64,000 nt of DNA from Pseudomonas sp. ANT_H12B (lineage in GTDB: Bacteria; Pseudomonadota; Gammaproteobacteria; Pseudomonadales; Pseudomonadaceae). Of the stretch, positions 54,761 through 64,000 are shown in pieces; the stretch's first letter is position 1, and the number at the start of each line of letters is the position of its first letter. Under the pieces are notes generated by a model that had not been told where the DNA came from, ran no database searches, and worked only from the letters and a program-made list of their open reading frames with translations. Location: NCBI RefSeq assembly GCF_008369325.1, contig NZ_VOBI01000009.1:124001-188000 (forward strand), read 5' to 3'. Made by a program: the position numbers and the translations under genes.

Positions 54761-54973
54761 TTATTTGTTAATTCTTTCAAATTTCCTTATTGGCACCTTG
54801 ATTGATACCTCATCTTTAAATCCATCACTATCGTAGGATTTCAGGTATTGCTCAATGCAGTCATTGATGTATCGGGACATAGGGAAATCATTCATTTTGG
54901 CTATCTCTTGAAAGCGTTGCATTGTGTCCTTCTCTGATTTAAGCAGGTATCTGTTTGTCTTGTTGCTCTTCAT
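54761..54973 (-). CDS. Small ribbon-helix-helix-like protein
   Basis: A 70-aa protein with the Arc/MetJ-like pattern TNRYLLKSEKDTMQRFQEIA and PMSRYINDCIEQYLKS. Probably a DNA-binding repressor of the element. It is convergent with the relaxase gene and last in the minus-strand series rep, 70-aa protein, RHH protein. Confidence 0.65.
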   Translation of the reverse strand: MKSNKTNRYLLKSEKDTMQRFQEIAKMNDFPMSRYINDCIEQYLKSYDSDGFKDEVSIKVPIRKFERINK

Positions 54974-55072
54974 ATTGTTCTCGGCTGTTTATATATCAAT
55001 TAGAGCATAAATTTCAACCAAGTCAATAATGTATATACTTGCAATAAGAAAAACCAGCATTTGCTGGCTTGA

Positions 55073-55285
55073 TTATTGTTCTCTTAAACACTCATCTTGA
55101 TATTTATAGGGCACATTGCTTTGGTTTACCAGCACTTTAAACTCGCAATCCACCGTATCAAAGAGCAAATGATACTCGCTACTACTATGCAAGCTACTAA
55201 TGTTTTTATACATCTCAGTAAGTCCCAATTGCTTAATAAGTCTTAAAACTTTCTTTTTCCCACTCGCCATCCTAATTAGTTCCAT
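55073..55285 (-). CDS. Small hypothetical protein of the element, 70 aa
   Basis: A basic N-terminus (ASGKKKVLRLIKQLGLTEMY) and a strand-rich middle (EYHLLFDTVDCEFKVLVN). No family recognised. It lies 73 bases downstream of rep on the same strand. Confidence 0.5.
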   Translation of the reverse strand: MELIRMASGKKKVLRLIKQLGLTEMYKNISSLHSSSEYHLLFDTVDCEFKVLVNQSNVPYKYQDECLREQ

Positions 55286-55358
55286 AATTTATCCCCCGGT
55301 CTGTTAGTTATAACATAACATGCCGTTGTCACAAATCAATACATTAGTATATATTTAT

Positions 55359-56948
55359 TTATGCAGTTTCAACATCTAACCAGTCAGCGGGCACAACCTT
55401 GCAGGTTGCTTTTATGTTTATAACTTCATCACTTGTCATATCTAAAATATATTTACCTACTAGACTTTTTCCAAATACATCACCCAGCAAATCATTTTTC
55501 ATGATTTGTATTTCACTAAATACTCTCTTTATTTTGAGTTTTCCATTAACAAACATAGAGAACCCTATGAAGTCATTTGTTTTAACAAACACGAACGCCT
55601 TGTCTATTGTTTCGTTTTTACCTTTTAGAAATGGTTTCCTTTTCAACTCTCTCCACAGCGATAATGTATTTTTAACGCCGAACATCGCATATCTACGAAC
55701 AGACCACAACGCTTGAACCGCTCTAACTTTTTTGTGGTTTGATATTTCCAGTTTATCAACATTTAACACGCCACCTTTCAACTCGAAATCCATGTTGAAT
55801 GACTTAGTTAGATACTTCATCACATATGATGTTGCCTTACTTTTCTTTGTGTCTATTTCTTCAATTCTAACGGCATTCTCCGAGTGTCTAAAATGCTTGT
55901 TAATCAATACAATCAATTCATCAAAATGTTTCTTGTTAACATACATTAAAGCGTGTTTATGAAAGCACTGGTCTTTGTGCGGCTCGACCGCCCAGAAACC
56001 GTTCATCTCAATCTTATGTCTATGGACGTCTTTTCTAAAAGCATTCCATAAGCCTTTCAAGTAATCATTGCTTTCTTTTGGAGTTGAACCATCCCAAGAA
56101 CTCACGCCCTTTGATGGCTTTGGGTGAAATCTAGCGGGTGCAGTGAACGTGATGAAAAGAGGCTTGTAATCAAGTTGTTTGGCGTATAAGTCCAATGAAG
56201 TAACTTGAATAAATATCTCAGCAAATCTTTGTTTTTCAGTGCTCGCTATCTTTGATAAAGGGACTTTCTTTTTGTTCTCATAAACCACAGAGTTTTTCAT
56301 GATGTAATCAAGTTGTTTGGCTTCGTCCGCTTCTCTATCTCGAACAACTTCATCGCTACAAATTTCATAGTCACGACCAGCACCAATCATCCCCAACTTC
56401 AATTTGTAGAGTTCATTCCTTTGTTTTTGTATTCTTTTAATCTGCGTTTTCAGCTTCTTTTCATCAGCTATGTTTATCAATTTATCTTTGAGCGTTGAGC
56501 CTTTAATATCCTTTATTTTAATGCCGTATCCGATGTTCCATTCAGGGTTTACATATGGGAATACAGCACCAAAAACGCCGTCATTATTATTGAGGTTTCT
56601 TTGTTTAACTATAAGAAGGTCTTGTATGTTATCGAACACAAATGAGATATTTTTGACAACTTCATTTAATTCGCTGCTTTTGCAAATGGAATACTTTTCT
56701 TGTATTTTCCAGCAAGTGTATTCAGGGCATTGTGAAACCCAATTGAATTTCTCTTTAATATGGCGAATTTCTTTCGCAATACTTCCGACTTTTCTTTTTG
56801 ATGAGTTGTTATTCTTGTTGTCCAAGTTTTCTTTTAAAGCCATATTCCTTTCAATTGCATTCTCAAAGAAATACTGACGCTCACATTCTTTTAAGAAGAA
56901 TTCGATGTTTGCTTTGTCAGTGGATATCCTTTGAGGTATAAAAATCAT
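55359..56948 (-). CDS. rep: Phage gpA-type rolling-circle replication initiator
   Basis: A 529-aa HUH replication endonuclease. The N-terminal half (1-255) is helical and charged; the catalytic part follows with KPLFITFTAPARFHP (about 263-276), the metal-binding EPHKDQCFHKHALMYV (H330, H332), and the two-tyrosine motif TSYVMKYLTKS (Y375, Y379), the spacing found in phiX174 gpA and P2 A. Such enzymes nick a double-strand origin and start rolling-circle replication. The element therefore probably replicates after excision. Low GC. Confidence 0.82.
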   Translation of the reverse strand: MIFIPQRISTDKANIEFFLKECERQYFFENAIERNMALKENLDNKNNNSSKRKVGSIAKEIRHIKEKFNWVSQCPEYTCWKIQEKYSICKSSELNEVVKNISFVFDNIQDLLIVKQRNLNNNDGVFGAVFPYVNPEWNIGYGIKIKDIKGSTLKDKLINIADEKKLKTQIKRIQKQRNELYKLKLGMIGAGRDYEICSDEVVRDREADEAKQLDYIMKNSVVYENKKKVPLSKIASTEKQRFAEIFIQVTSLDLYAKQLDYKPLFITFTAPARFHPKPSKGVSSWDGSTPKESNDYLKGLWNAFRKDVHRHKIEMNGFWAVEPHKDQCFHKHALMYVNKKHFDELIVLINKHFRHSENAVRIEEIDTKKSKATSYVMKYLTKSFNMDFELKGGVLNVDKLEISNHKKVRAVQALWSVRRYAMFGVKNTLSLWRELKRKPFLKGKNETIDKAFVFVKTNDFIGFSMFVNGKLKIKRVFSEIQIMKNDLLGDVFGKSLVGKYILDMTSDEVINIKATCKVVPADWLDVETA

Positions 56949-57741
56949 ATATGTATTTTAAGTTTATACATACACATATATCATGAGATTTTTATAAGTC
57001 AAATATAGATATACGTTTTATTGAATTCACCCTCAATAGAAAGCCAAGTCAAGAACGTTCAAAAAAACCCATAAAATCAACTTGCGACACTTATTTAAGA
57101 GTTATCCAAGAAGAACAAAAACAAAGCCCGCCCTAACAGGCGAAAAGCATCTGGGAGTTGCGAACTAAGTTCGCATATAAAACCAAAGGCATTTTGAGCA
57201 GCAAAACTTTCAAAAATCAAAACTTATGAAATTGCCGTTTTTAGGTGATTTGTTATCTTGTGCGTATGTTAATACAGAGAATTAAAAGACGCCGTTTTTT
57301 GCCTGTTTCTGTTAACGCACTAATAAAGTGCATTTGGTTTTTTCTACGGTTTTATGTGATTTTTTGAGTTTTCATTTTTTTTGACAGTCGTTTTTTGGCT
57401 CAAAATCAATGAAAAACTCTGTCAATAGCAAAATGAAAATAAATATAAGGTTCGACCTTAATCATCAAATAGAGGTCAACGCTAGGTTTCTAAAAAACTT
57501 CAAACTTCTAATTTTGACCTCACCCCGAGAGGGTTCGAAATGAGGCAGTAAAACATTTAGCGTTCTACCCTAATGGCTTTCCGCTCCTTTTGCAGCGGAG
57601 CGACCACCAAATGGCGAGCCACTGCACGCCCCGCTTTTGTCTGGTCATTCATCATTCTTGAACAATCGACCTGTTCGGTAGAAAACGCGTCAATTTGGCC
57701 TATTTGAACACGGTAGCTATCAATATTTATAAGGTTCCCAA
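56949..57741. other. 793-base non-coding, hairpin-rich region upstream of rep
   Basis: No gene. Perfect short palindromes: TGCGAAC-TAA-GTTCGCA (57159-57175), GCAC-N7-GTGC (57317-57331), TAAGGT-TCG-ACCTTA (57446-57460) and CGCTCC-N9-GGAGCG (57582-57602). Very AT-rich to about 57520, then GC nearer normal. This may hold the replication origin, promoters for rep, or a regulatory RNA. Confidence 0.5.
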
Positions 57742-58326
57742 TTAGCCTCGTTGAAGTAGTTTTTTCCTTGCATCATTAAACTCTTGCTCGCTTATGTGCC
57801 CGTCTTCTTTTAATTTAGCCCATTTAATAAGTTCATCAGCAACAGAAAATGACTTCAGTCTTTCTCCTTTTATTATATCTATGTCCTCAAAGCCGCCTTG
57901 CAGGGTAATTTTTTTAGGCTTGTTAGTAAATATTCCATTATTCGCAACCCAGTCCGTGTGTGATGCAAGTGGTGACAGAAATAGTTTATTGACCAGCAAT
58001 ATATAAATAATCGCGATACCAGCAAACGCCAATGAAATAATAAATTCTGCACCGTCCCTATCATATCTATCTTTTGCCCCTAAGGTTGTCGCGTAATACA
58101 TCGCAAACAACGCGGCTACTCCGAGAGCTAAAAATACATAACATTTGTAATTTCTGACGGCTGTTTCGATATGAGAGAAATCGTTATTCTTTTTCATCAT
58201 AAACGTGCCAAAAATAAGAAATAACGCTGGAATTATTCCCACGATAAAAAATATCGTTGGCAACATCGCTAAGACAAAAATCATTATTTTACTTTGCTCG
58301 GCACTACTTAATGGTTTCGCACTCAT
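57742..58326 (-). CDS. Membrane protein with C-terminal SHOCT domain (element cargo)
   Basis: A 194-aa protein with four predicted TM helices (about 14-45 as a pair, 63-82 and 92-115) and a C-terminal SHOCT motif (LIKWAKLKEDGHISEQEFND, ending KKLLQRG). SHOCT domains are short oligomerisation modules often found with membrane or phage-related proteins. No further function can be given. Carried near the right end, with the next cargo gene immediately upstream. Confidence 0.7.
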   Translation of the reverse strand: MSAKPLSSAEQSKIMIFVLAMLPTIFFIVGIIPALFLIFGTFMMKKNNDFSHIETAVRNYKCYVFLALGVAALFAMYYATTLGAKDRYDRDGAEFIISLAFAGIAIIYILLVNKLFLSPLASHTDWVANNGIFTNKPKKITLQGGFEDIDIIKGERLKSFSVADELIKWAKLKEDGHISEQEFNDARKKLLQRG

Positions 58327-58376
58327 GTTGCCCCCTTAATAATTTCAGTTTGAGATACCTTATAATCATCCAAGAC

Positions 58377-58730
58377 TTAATTCTTATTTAAAAAAACCGT
58401 CAGCATTTGAACTGCTATGATAATTATCGACCACCAGATAAATATCTTTCGCCTAGTGGAAGGGGTTCTCTTATTTTTAAACGCAGAGATGACCGCGACA
58501 TTGATAGCTGGTGCAAACATGCTACCTCCAATCGCTTCCGCTATATATTCACGAAACACCTGTGGGACGCTGACAATCTTTGTGATGTTATAAAACCCAA
58601 AATCCTTACTTGTGATTGCGACAAACACAACAATAAATGACAACACACTTAGTGCAATTGCAAGCGTTAATGAGACAGCTTTCTGTTCCTTATCAAGCGT
58701 TGTATCCATTTCTTGCCTCACACCTGTCAT
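58377..58730 (-). CDS. Small membrane protein (element cargo)
   Basis: A 117-aa protein with two or three hydrophobic segments (VSLTLAIALSVLSFIVVFVA; IFIWWSIIIIAVQMLTVFL) and a basic loop (FKNKRTPSTRRK). Two starts are possible: ATG 58730 (AAGGA 7 bases upstream, used here) and ATG 58709 (GAGG). The frame is open back to 58898 but the extra part reads as non-coding. No family recognised; same strand as the SHOCT gene, 50 bases apart. Confidence 0.6.
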   Translation of the reverse strand: MTGVRQEMDTTLDKEQKAVSLTLAIALSVLSFIVVFVAITSKDFGFYNITKIVSVPQVFREYIAEAIGGSMFAPAINVAVISAFKNKRTPSTRRKIFIWWSIIIIAVQMLTVFLNKN

Positions 58731-58910
58731 GTGGCTTTCCTTGCGTGGTGGCGTTTTGCCTAGGCTAATCCTCGCCTGAGCCACACATCTACGCAACCCA
58801 TGGTTGACCCTTTTACGCACTGCTGCGGAGCCGCAGCACGTCAAACGGTCTGGATCAGAAAGGATGGCTTGAACGTACAGTCTCTCGCGTGAATGCAAAG
58901 CAAGAAGACC

Positions 58911-58933
58911 ACTGCCGGGAGGCAGTTTTTCCC
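58911..58933 (+). terminator. Orphan plus-strand terminator inside the element's right end
   Basis: ACTGCC-GGGA-GGCAGT followed by TTTTT. No plus-strand gene precedes it; a second hairpin GCTGCGG-AG-CCGCAGC lies at 58822-58837. It may end a small RNA. Confidence 0.55.
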
Positions 58934-58970
58934 AAGAAAAGGGTATGAGAAGGGTAGATTTTTTGGATAG

Positions 58971-59002
58971 AAAAAGGGGTAGAAATTTCTTTCTACCCCT
59001 TC
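58971..59002 (-). terminator. Element-borne terminator for tRNA-Leu
   Basis: Perfect 12-base arms AAGGGGTAGAAA / TTTCTACCCCTT around a 4-base loop, followed on the minus strand by TTTTTC, 30 bases after the tRNA 3' end. It replaces the host terminator now stranded at 50614-50646. Confidence 0.75.
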
Positions 59003-59031
59003 TCTAAGTCCTTGATTTACAAGGAAAATGT

Positions 59032-59116
59032 TGGTGCCCCGAGGGAGACTCGAACTCCCACTTCTTGCGAAAACGGATTTTGAATCCGCCGCGTCTACCA
59101 ATTCCGCCATCAGGGC
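59032..59116 (-). tRNA. tRNA-Leu (anticodon CAA)
   Basis: An 85-base class II tRNA on the minus strand. Acceptor stem GCCCTGA / TCGGGGC, anticodon stem-loop GGATT-CAA-AATCC (CAA), long variable arm and T-arm GGGAGTTCGAGTCTCCC, with encoded CCA. The 3' 28 bases are provided by the integrated element; the gene stays complete. It lies next to queA. Confidence 0.95.
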
Positions 59117-59223
59117 TCAATGGCGGCGAAGTATAGAGATGAGATAACCGTCGGTCAATCAGGTACATGGAGAATTTTTGATATTTCCGCTAGACTTCCC
59201 GGCCCTGCTAGACGAACCCCATC

Positions 59224-61394
<2,171 letters not shown>

Positions 61395-61437
61395 GTTTTC
61401 TGACCCCAAGATTCAACATTTGCAACTGGAGTGCTAA

Positions 61438-61773
61438 ATGAGCTTTTTTATCTCTAATGCCATGGCTGACGCTGCTGCACCTGCTGCAGGCCCAATGGGC
61501 GGCGGCTTTGAGTGGATTTTCCTGGTCGGTTTCCTGGTCATCTTCTACCTGATGATCTGGCGTCCGCAGGCTAAACGCGCCAAAGAGCAGAAGAACCTGC
61601 TGGGCAGCCTGCAAAAAGGTGACGAAGTTGTGACCACCGGTGGTATCGCCGGCAAGATCACTAAAGTGGCAGACGACTTTGTTGTTCTGGAAGTTTCCGA
61701 CACCATCGAAATGAAGTTCCAGAAAGGCGCCATTGCCGCCACGCTGCCAAAAGGCACGCTAAAAGCGATCTAA
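61438..61773 (+). CDS. yajC: Sec translocase accessory subunit YajC
   Basis: A 111-aa single-span membrane protein (GFEWIFLVGFLVIFYLMIWR) with the conserved PQAKRAKEQKNLLGSLQKGD and the cytosolic small domain EVVTTGGIAGKITKV. It works with SecDF. Followed by a hairpin (GGGGCGC / GCGCCCC, 61797-61815) without a T-run before secD. Confidence 0.95.
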   Translation: MSFFISNAMADAAAPAAGPMGGGFEWIFLVGFLVIFYLMIWRPQAKRAKEQKNLLGSLQKGDEVVTTGGIAGKITKVADDFVVLEVSDTIEMKFQKGAIAATLPKGTLKAI

Positions 61774-61796
61774 GTTTCAACTTCTACTCAATCGAC

Positions 61797-61815
61797 GGGG
61801 CGCGCAAGGCGCCCC
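61797..61815. repeat. Hairpin between yajC and secD
   Basis: GGGGCGC-GCAAG-GCGCCCC, perfect 7-base arms, no T-run. It may stabilise the mRNA or tune expression rather than terminate. Confidence 0.5.
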
Positions 61816-61836
61816 GCGTCATAAGCGGGCGGCGTG

Positions 61837-63705
61837 ATGCTGAACAAATACCCTCTGTGGAAATACATTCTGATCCTGGCGGTGCTAGCGGTCGGTCTGA
61901 TTTATTCCGCTCCCAATCTATATCCTGATGACCCGGCCATTCAGGTCAGCGGTGCAAGCACTTCGCTGCAGGTCAATCAGGCTGATCTGGATCGTGTGAG
62001 CGCAGCGCTCAAGGAATCCGGGATCAACGTCAAGGCTGCCACCCTGGCGGAAAACGGCAAGGGCGGTCTGATTCGTCTGACCAAGGCTGAAGACCAGCTA
62101 CCTGCCAAAGACGTTGTGCGCAAGGCATTGGGTGATGACTACGTCGTTGCACTGAACCTGGCACAAACCACCCCGCAATGGCTGCGCAGCCTGGCCGCGC
62201 ACCCGATGAAGCTGGGTCTGGACTTGTCCGGTGGTGTGCACTTCCTGCTGGAAGTGGACATGGACAAAGCCCTCGACGCTCGCTTGAAAGTGTACGAAGG
62301 CGATGTGAAGAGCCTGTTGCGTAAAGAGAAACTGCGCTATCGCAGCCTGCCGCAACTCAACGGTGCCATTCAGTTGGGCTTCACTGATGAAGCAGCCCGC
62401 GAACAAGCCCGTGCGCTGATCCGCAAGAGCTTCAACGATTTCGATATTGTTCCGGCCGACCTCAATGGGCAACCGGTACTGCGTCTGGCGATGACCCCGG
62501 CCAAGCTGGCGGAAATCCGTGAATACTCCATCAAGCAGAACTTGACCACGGTACGTAACCGCGTCAACGAGCTGGGTGTTGCCGAGCCAATCGTTCAGCG
62601 TCAGGGCGCCAACCGCATCGTGGTTGAGCTGCCGGGCGTGCAGGACACCGCCGAAGCCAAGCGTATCCTCGGCAAGACGGCCAACCTTGAGTTCCGTCTG
62701 GCCGCCGAGCCAGGCGCTTCGAAAGCCACTTCCGAAACCTTCGAGTTCCGTGAAGGCAATCGTCCGCCCGCACAGATCGAGCGCGGCTTGATCATCACAG
62801 GCGACCAGGTGACTGACGCCAAGGCTGGCTTTGGCGAGCAAGGCACGCCGGAAGTGAACATCCGTCTGGATGGCCACGGTGGCGAGCTGATGAGTCGTGC
62901 GACTCGCAGCAACGTCGGTCGCAGTATGGCTGTGATCTTTATCGAGCAGCGCCCGGTTACCTCTTACGTCAAGCAAGTGGTTAACGGCGTCGAGAAAGAA
63001 GTGCCGGTCCAGACGTTCAAGGAAGAGAAAAAGATCATCAGCCTGGCGACCATCCAGTCGCCGCTGGGTGCTCAGTTCCGCATCACAGGCCTGAACGGTC
63101 AGGGCGAGTCGTCCGAACTGGCGCTGCTGCTGCGTGCCGGTGGTCTGGCTGCACCGATGTACTTCGCTGAAGAGCGCACCATCGGCCCAAGCCTGGGTGC
63201 CGACAACATCATCAAAGGTATCGATGCATCGCTGTGGGGCATGCTGTTTGTCTCGCTGTTCATCATCGCCATCTACCGCTTCTTCGGCATCATCGCCACC
63301 GTTGCGCTGGCGGTGAACATGGTGCTGCTGCTGGCCCTGATGTCGCTGCTGGGTGCAACGCTGACCCTGCCGGGTATCGCCGGTATCGTGTTGACCATGG
63401 GTATGGCTGTCGACGCCAACGTTCTGATCTTCTCGCGGATACGTGAAGAGATCGCGGCGGGCATGACCGTACAACGGGCAATCAACGAAGGCTTCGGCCG
63501 GGCATTCACCGCGATTCTCGACGCCAACCTGACAACCTTGTTGGTCGGCGGGATTCTCTTTGCGATGGGCACCGGCCCGGTCAAAGGCTTCGCAGTGACT
63601 ATGTCCCTCGGGATCTTTACCTCGATGTTCACGGCCATCATGGTGACCCGCGCGATGGTCAACCTGATCTTCGGCGGTCGTGACTTCAAGAAGTTGTGGA
63701 TTTAA
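61837..63705 (+). CDS. secD: Protein translocase subunit SecD
   Basis: A 622-aa RND-like membrane protein that uses the proton gradient to help late steps of Sec export. TM1 at the N-terminus, the large periplasmic P1 domain (with MKLGLDLSGGVHFLLEVDMD), and five C-terminal helices (IAGIVLTMGMAVDANVLIFS; INEGFGRAFTAILDANLTTL). Start at ATG 61837 (a GTG sits just before). Confidence 0.96.
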   Translation: MLNKYPLWKYILILAVLAVGLIYSAPNLYPDDPAIQVSGASTSLQVNQADLDRVSAALKESGINVKAATLAENGKGGLIRLTKAEDQLPAKDVVRKALGDDYVVALNLAQTTPQWLRSLAAHPMKLGLDLSGGVHFLLEVDMDKALDARLKVYEGDVKSLLRKEKLRYRSLPQLNGAIQLGFTDEAAREQARALIRKSFNDFDIVPADLNGQPVLRLAMTPAKLAEIREYSIKQNLTTVRNRVNELGVAEPIVQRQGANRIVVELPGVQDTAEAKRILGKTANLEFRLAAEPGASKATSETFEFREGNRPPAQIERGLIITGDQVTDAKAGFGEQGTPEVNIRLDGHGGELMSRATRSNVGRSMAVIFIEQRPVTSYVKQVVNGVEKEVPVQTFKEEKKIISLATIQSPLGAQFRITGLNGQGESSELALLLRAGGLAAPMYFAEERTIGPSLGADNIIKGIDASLWGMLFVSLFIIAIYRFFGIIATVALAVNMVLLLALMSLLGATLTLPGIAGIVLTMGMAVDANVLIFSRIREEIAAGMTVQRAINEGFGRAFTAILDANLTTLLVGGILFAMGTGPVKGFAVTMSLGIFTSMFTAIMVTRAMVNLIFGGRDFKKLWI

Positions 63706-63714
63706 GGGGCTGCC

Positions 63715-64000
63715 ATGTTACGTACAATCAACTTCATGGGCGTTCGCAACTTTGCGTTCGGCGTCACATTGTTCCTCACGGCATTGGCATTGTTCAGTGT
63801 CGCCACCAAGGGCATGAACTGGGGCCTGGACTTCACCGGCGGTACGCTCATTGAGCTGACCTACGAGCGTCCGGCCGACGTCACCAAGGTGCGTGAGCAG
63901 CTGGTTACATCGGGTTATAACGATGCGGTCGTTCAGAGCTTCGGTGCGACTACCGATTTGCTGGTGCGTATGCCAGGTGAAGACCCGCAGCTGGGTCATC
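63715..64000 (+). CDS. secF: Protein translocase subunit SecF (partial)
   Basis: The gene begins at ATG 63715 (MLRTINFMGVRNFAFGVTLF), nine bases after secD, and runs off the window after 95 codons. First TM helix and the start of the P1 domain (GLDFTGGTLIELTYERPADV) are seen. SecD and SecF form a complex. Confidence 0.95.
   Translation, partial: MLRTINFMGVRNFAFGVTLFLTALALFSVATKGMNWGLDFTGGTLIELTYERPADVTKVREQLVTSGYNDAVVQSFGATTDLLVRMPGEDPQLGH

Larger units (their letters stand above)
50653..59059. mobile_element. Integrative mobilizable element in tRNA-Leu(CAA), 8.4 kb
   Basis: Bounded by the direct repeat of the tRNA 3' end. Contains a tyrosine integrase next to the left end, a repeat array and hairpin (oriT/origin candidate), MobC and relaxase, two small proteins, a gpA-type Rep and two membrane cargo genes. 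No type IV secretion or coupling protein genes are present, so it must borrow the transfer machinery of another element. The whole unit is strongly AT-rich against the flanking core. Confidence 0.88.

Noticed and set aside
62098..63474. 458-codon minus ORF opposite secD
   Set aside because: Antisense shadow of an intact core gene.

Overview
The window is chromosomal DNA of a fluorescent-group Pseudomonas. The GC-rich core, the REP/REPIN repeats (GTGGGAGCGRGCTTGCTCGCG type), the GATCGTTCCCACGC hairpins and the gene families present (sdaA with a HAAAP permease, norR-hmp, cyoABCDE, fdsGBAD, queA-tgt-yajC-secDF, CheV, TonB/ECF/FecR iron uptake) all fit. No species can be named from sequence alone.

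Layout. 1-3.5 kb: serine catabolism (permease and L-serine deaminase) with a divergent LysR regulator. 3.6-10.7 kb: a ribosome-associated HPF/RaiA protein, then an iron-uptake block (Fur-like box, DUF3649, PepSY membrane protein, DUF3325, FecI-type sigma, FecR anti-sigma, STN-type TonB receptor). 10.8-18.3 kb: AraC regulator, DMT exporter, hydroxyacid dehydrogenase, small conserved proteins, an unusual secreted solute-binding/RidA fusion, a YkgJ cysteine-cluster protein, a GNAT acetyltransferase and CheV. 18.5-22.1 kb: NorR/flavohaemoglobin NO detoxification with three visible NorR-type boxes, and dsbB. 22.9-27.8 kb: the cyo quinol oxidase operon. 28-36.8 kb: RidA protein, unknown 234-aa protein, a two-component system next to an exported methionine-sulfoxide repair set (MsrB, DipZ, MsrA), a diguanylate cyclase, a broken LysR gene and a P-loop kinase. 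36.9-44.6 kb: PhoD-like phosphatase, small PH-domain protein and the NAD-linked formate dehydrogenase operon fdsGBAD.

The accessory part is 45.3-59.1 kb. First comes a small AT-richer island (about 46.2-50.0 kb): a 31-codon leader ORF, an HTH-ImmA/IrrE protease-like protein and a DUF4411 PIN protein, all overlapping by ATGA, followed by two unrecognised proteins that each carry an Rx4H HEPN-like motif. Second is an 8.4-kb integrative mobilizable element in tRNA-Leu(CAA): displaced tRNA 3' end (attL, 50653) and the tRNA's stranded terminator, tyrosine integrase, a helically phased CTATA repeat array and hairpin (oriT/origin candidate), MobC, HUH relaxase, two small proteins, a phage gpA-type rolling-circle Rep with a YxxxY tyrosine pair, a 0.8-kb hairpin-rich non-coding stretch, two membrane cargo proteins, and the reconstituted tRNA with a new terminator supplied by the element.

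59.2 kb to the end is the conserved queA-tgt-yajC-secD-secF core. The best candidates for something not well described are the element with both a relaxase and a two-tyrosine Rep, the tandem HEPN-like island beside the PIN/ImmA pair, and the lipoprotein-like solute-binding/RidA fusion.
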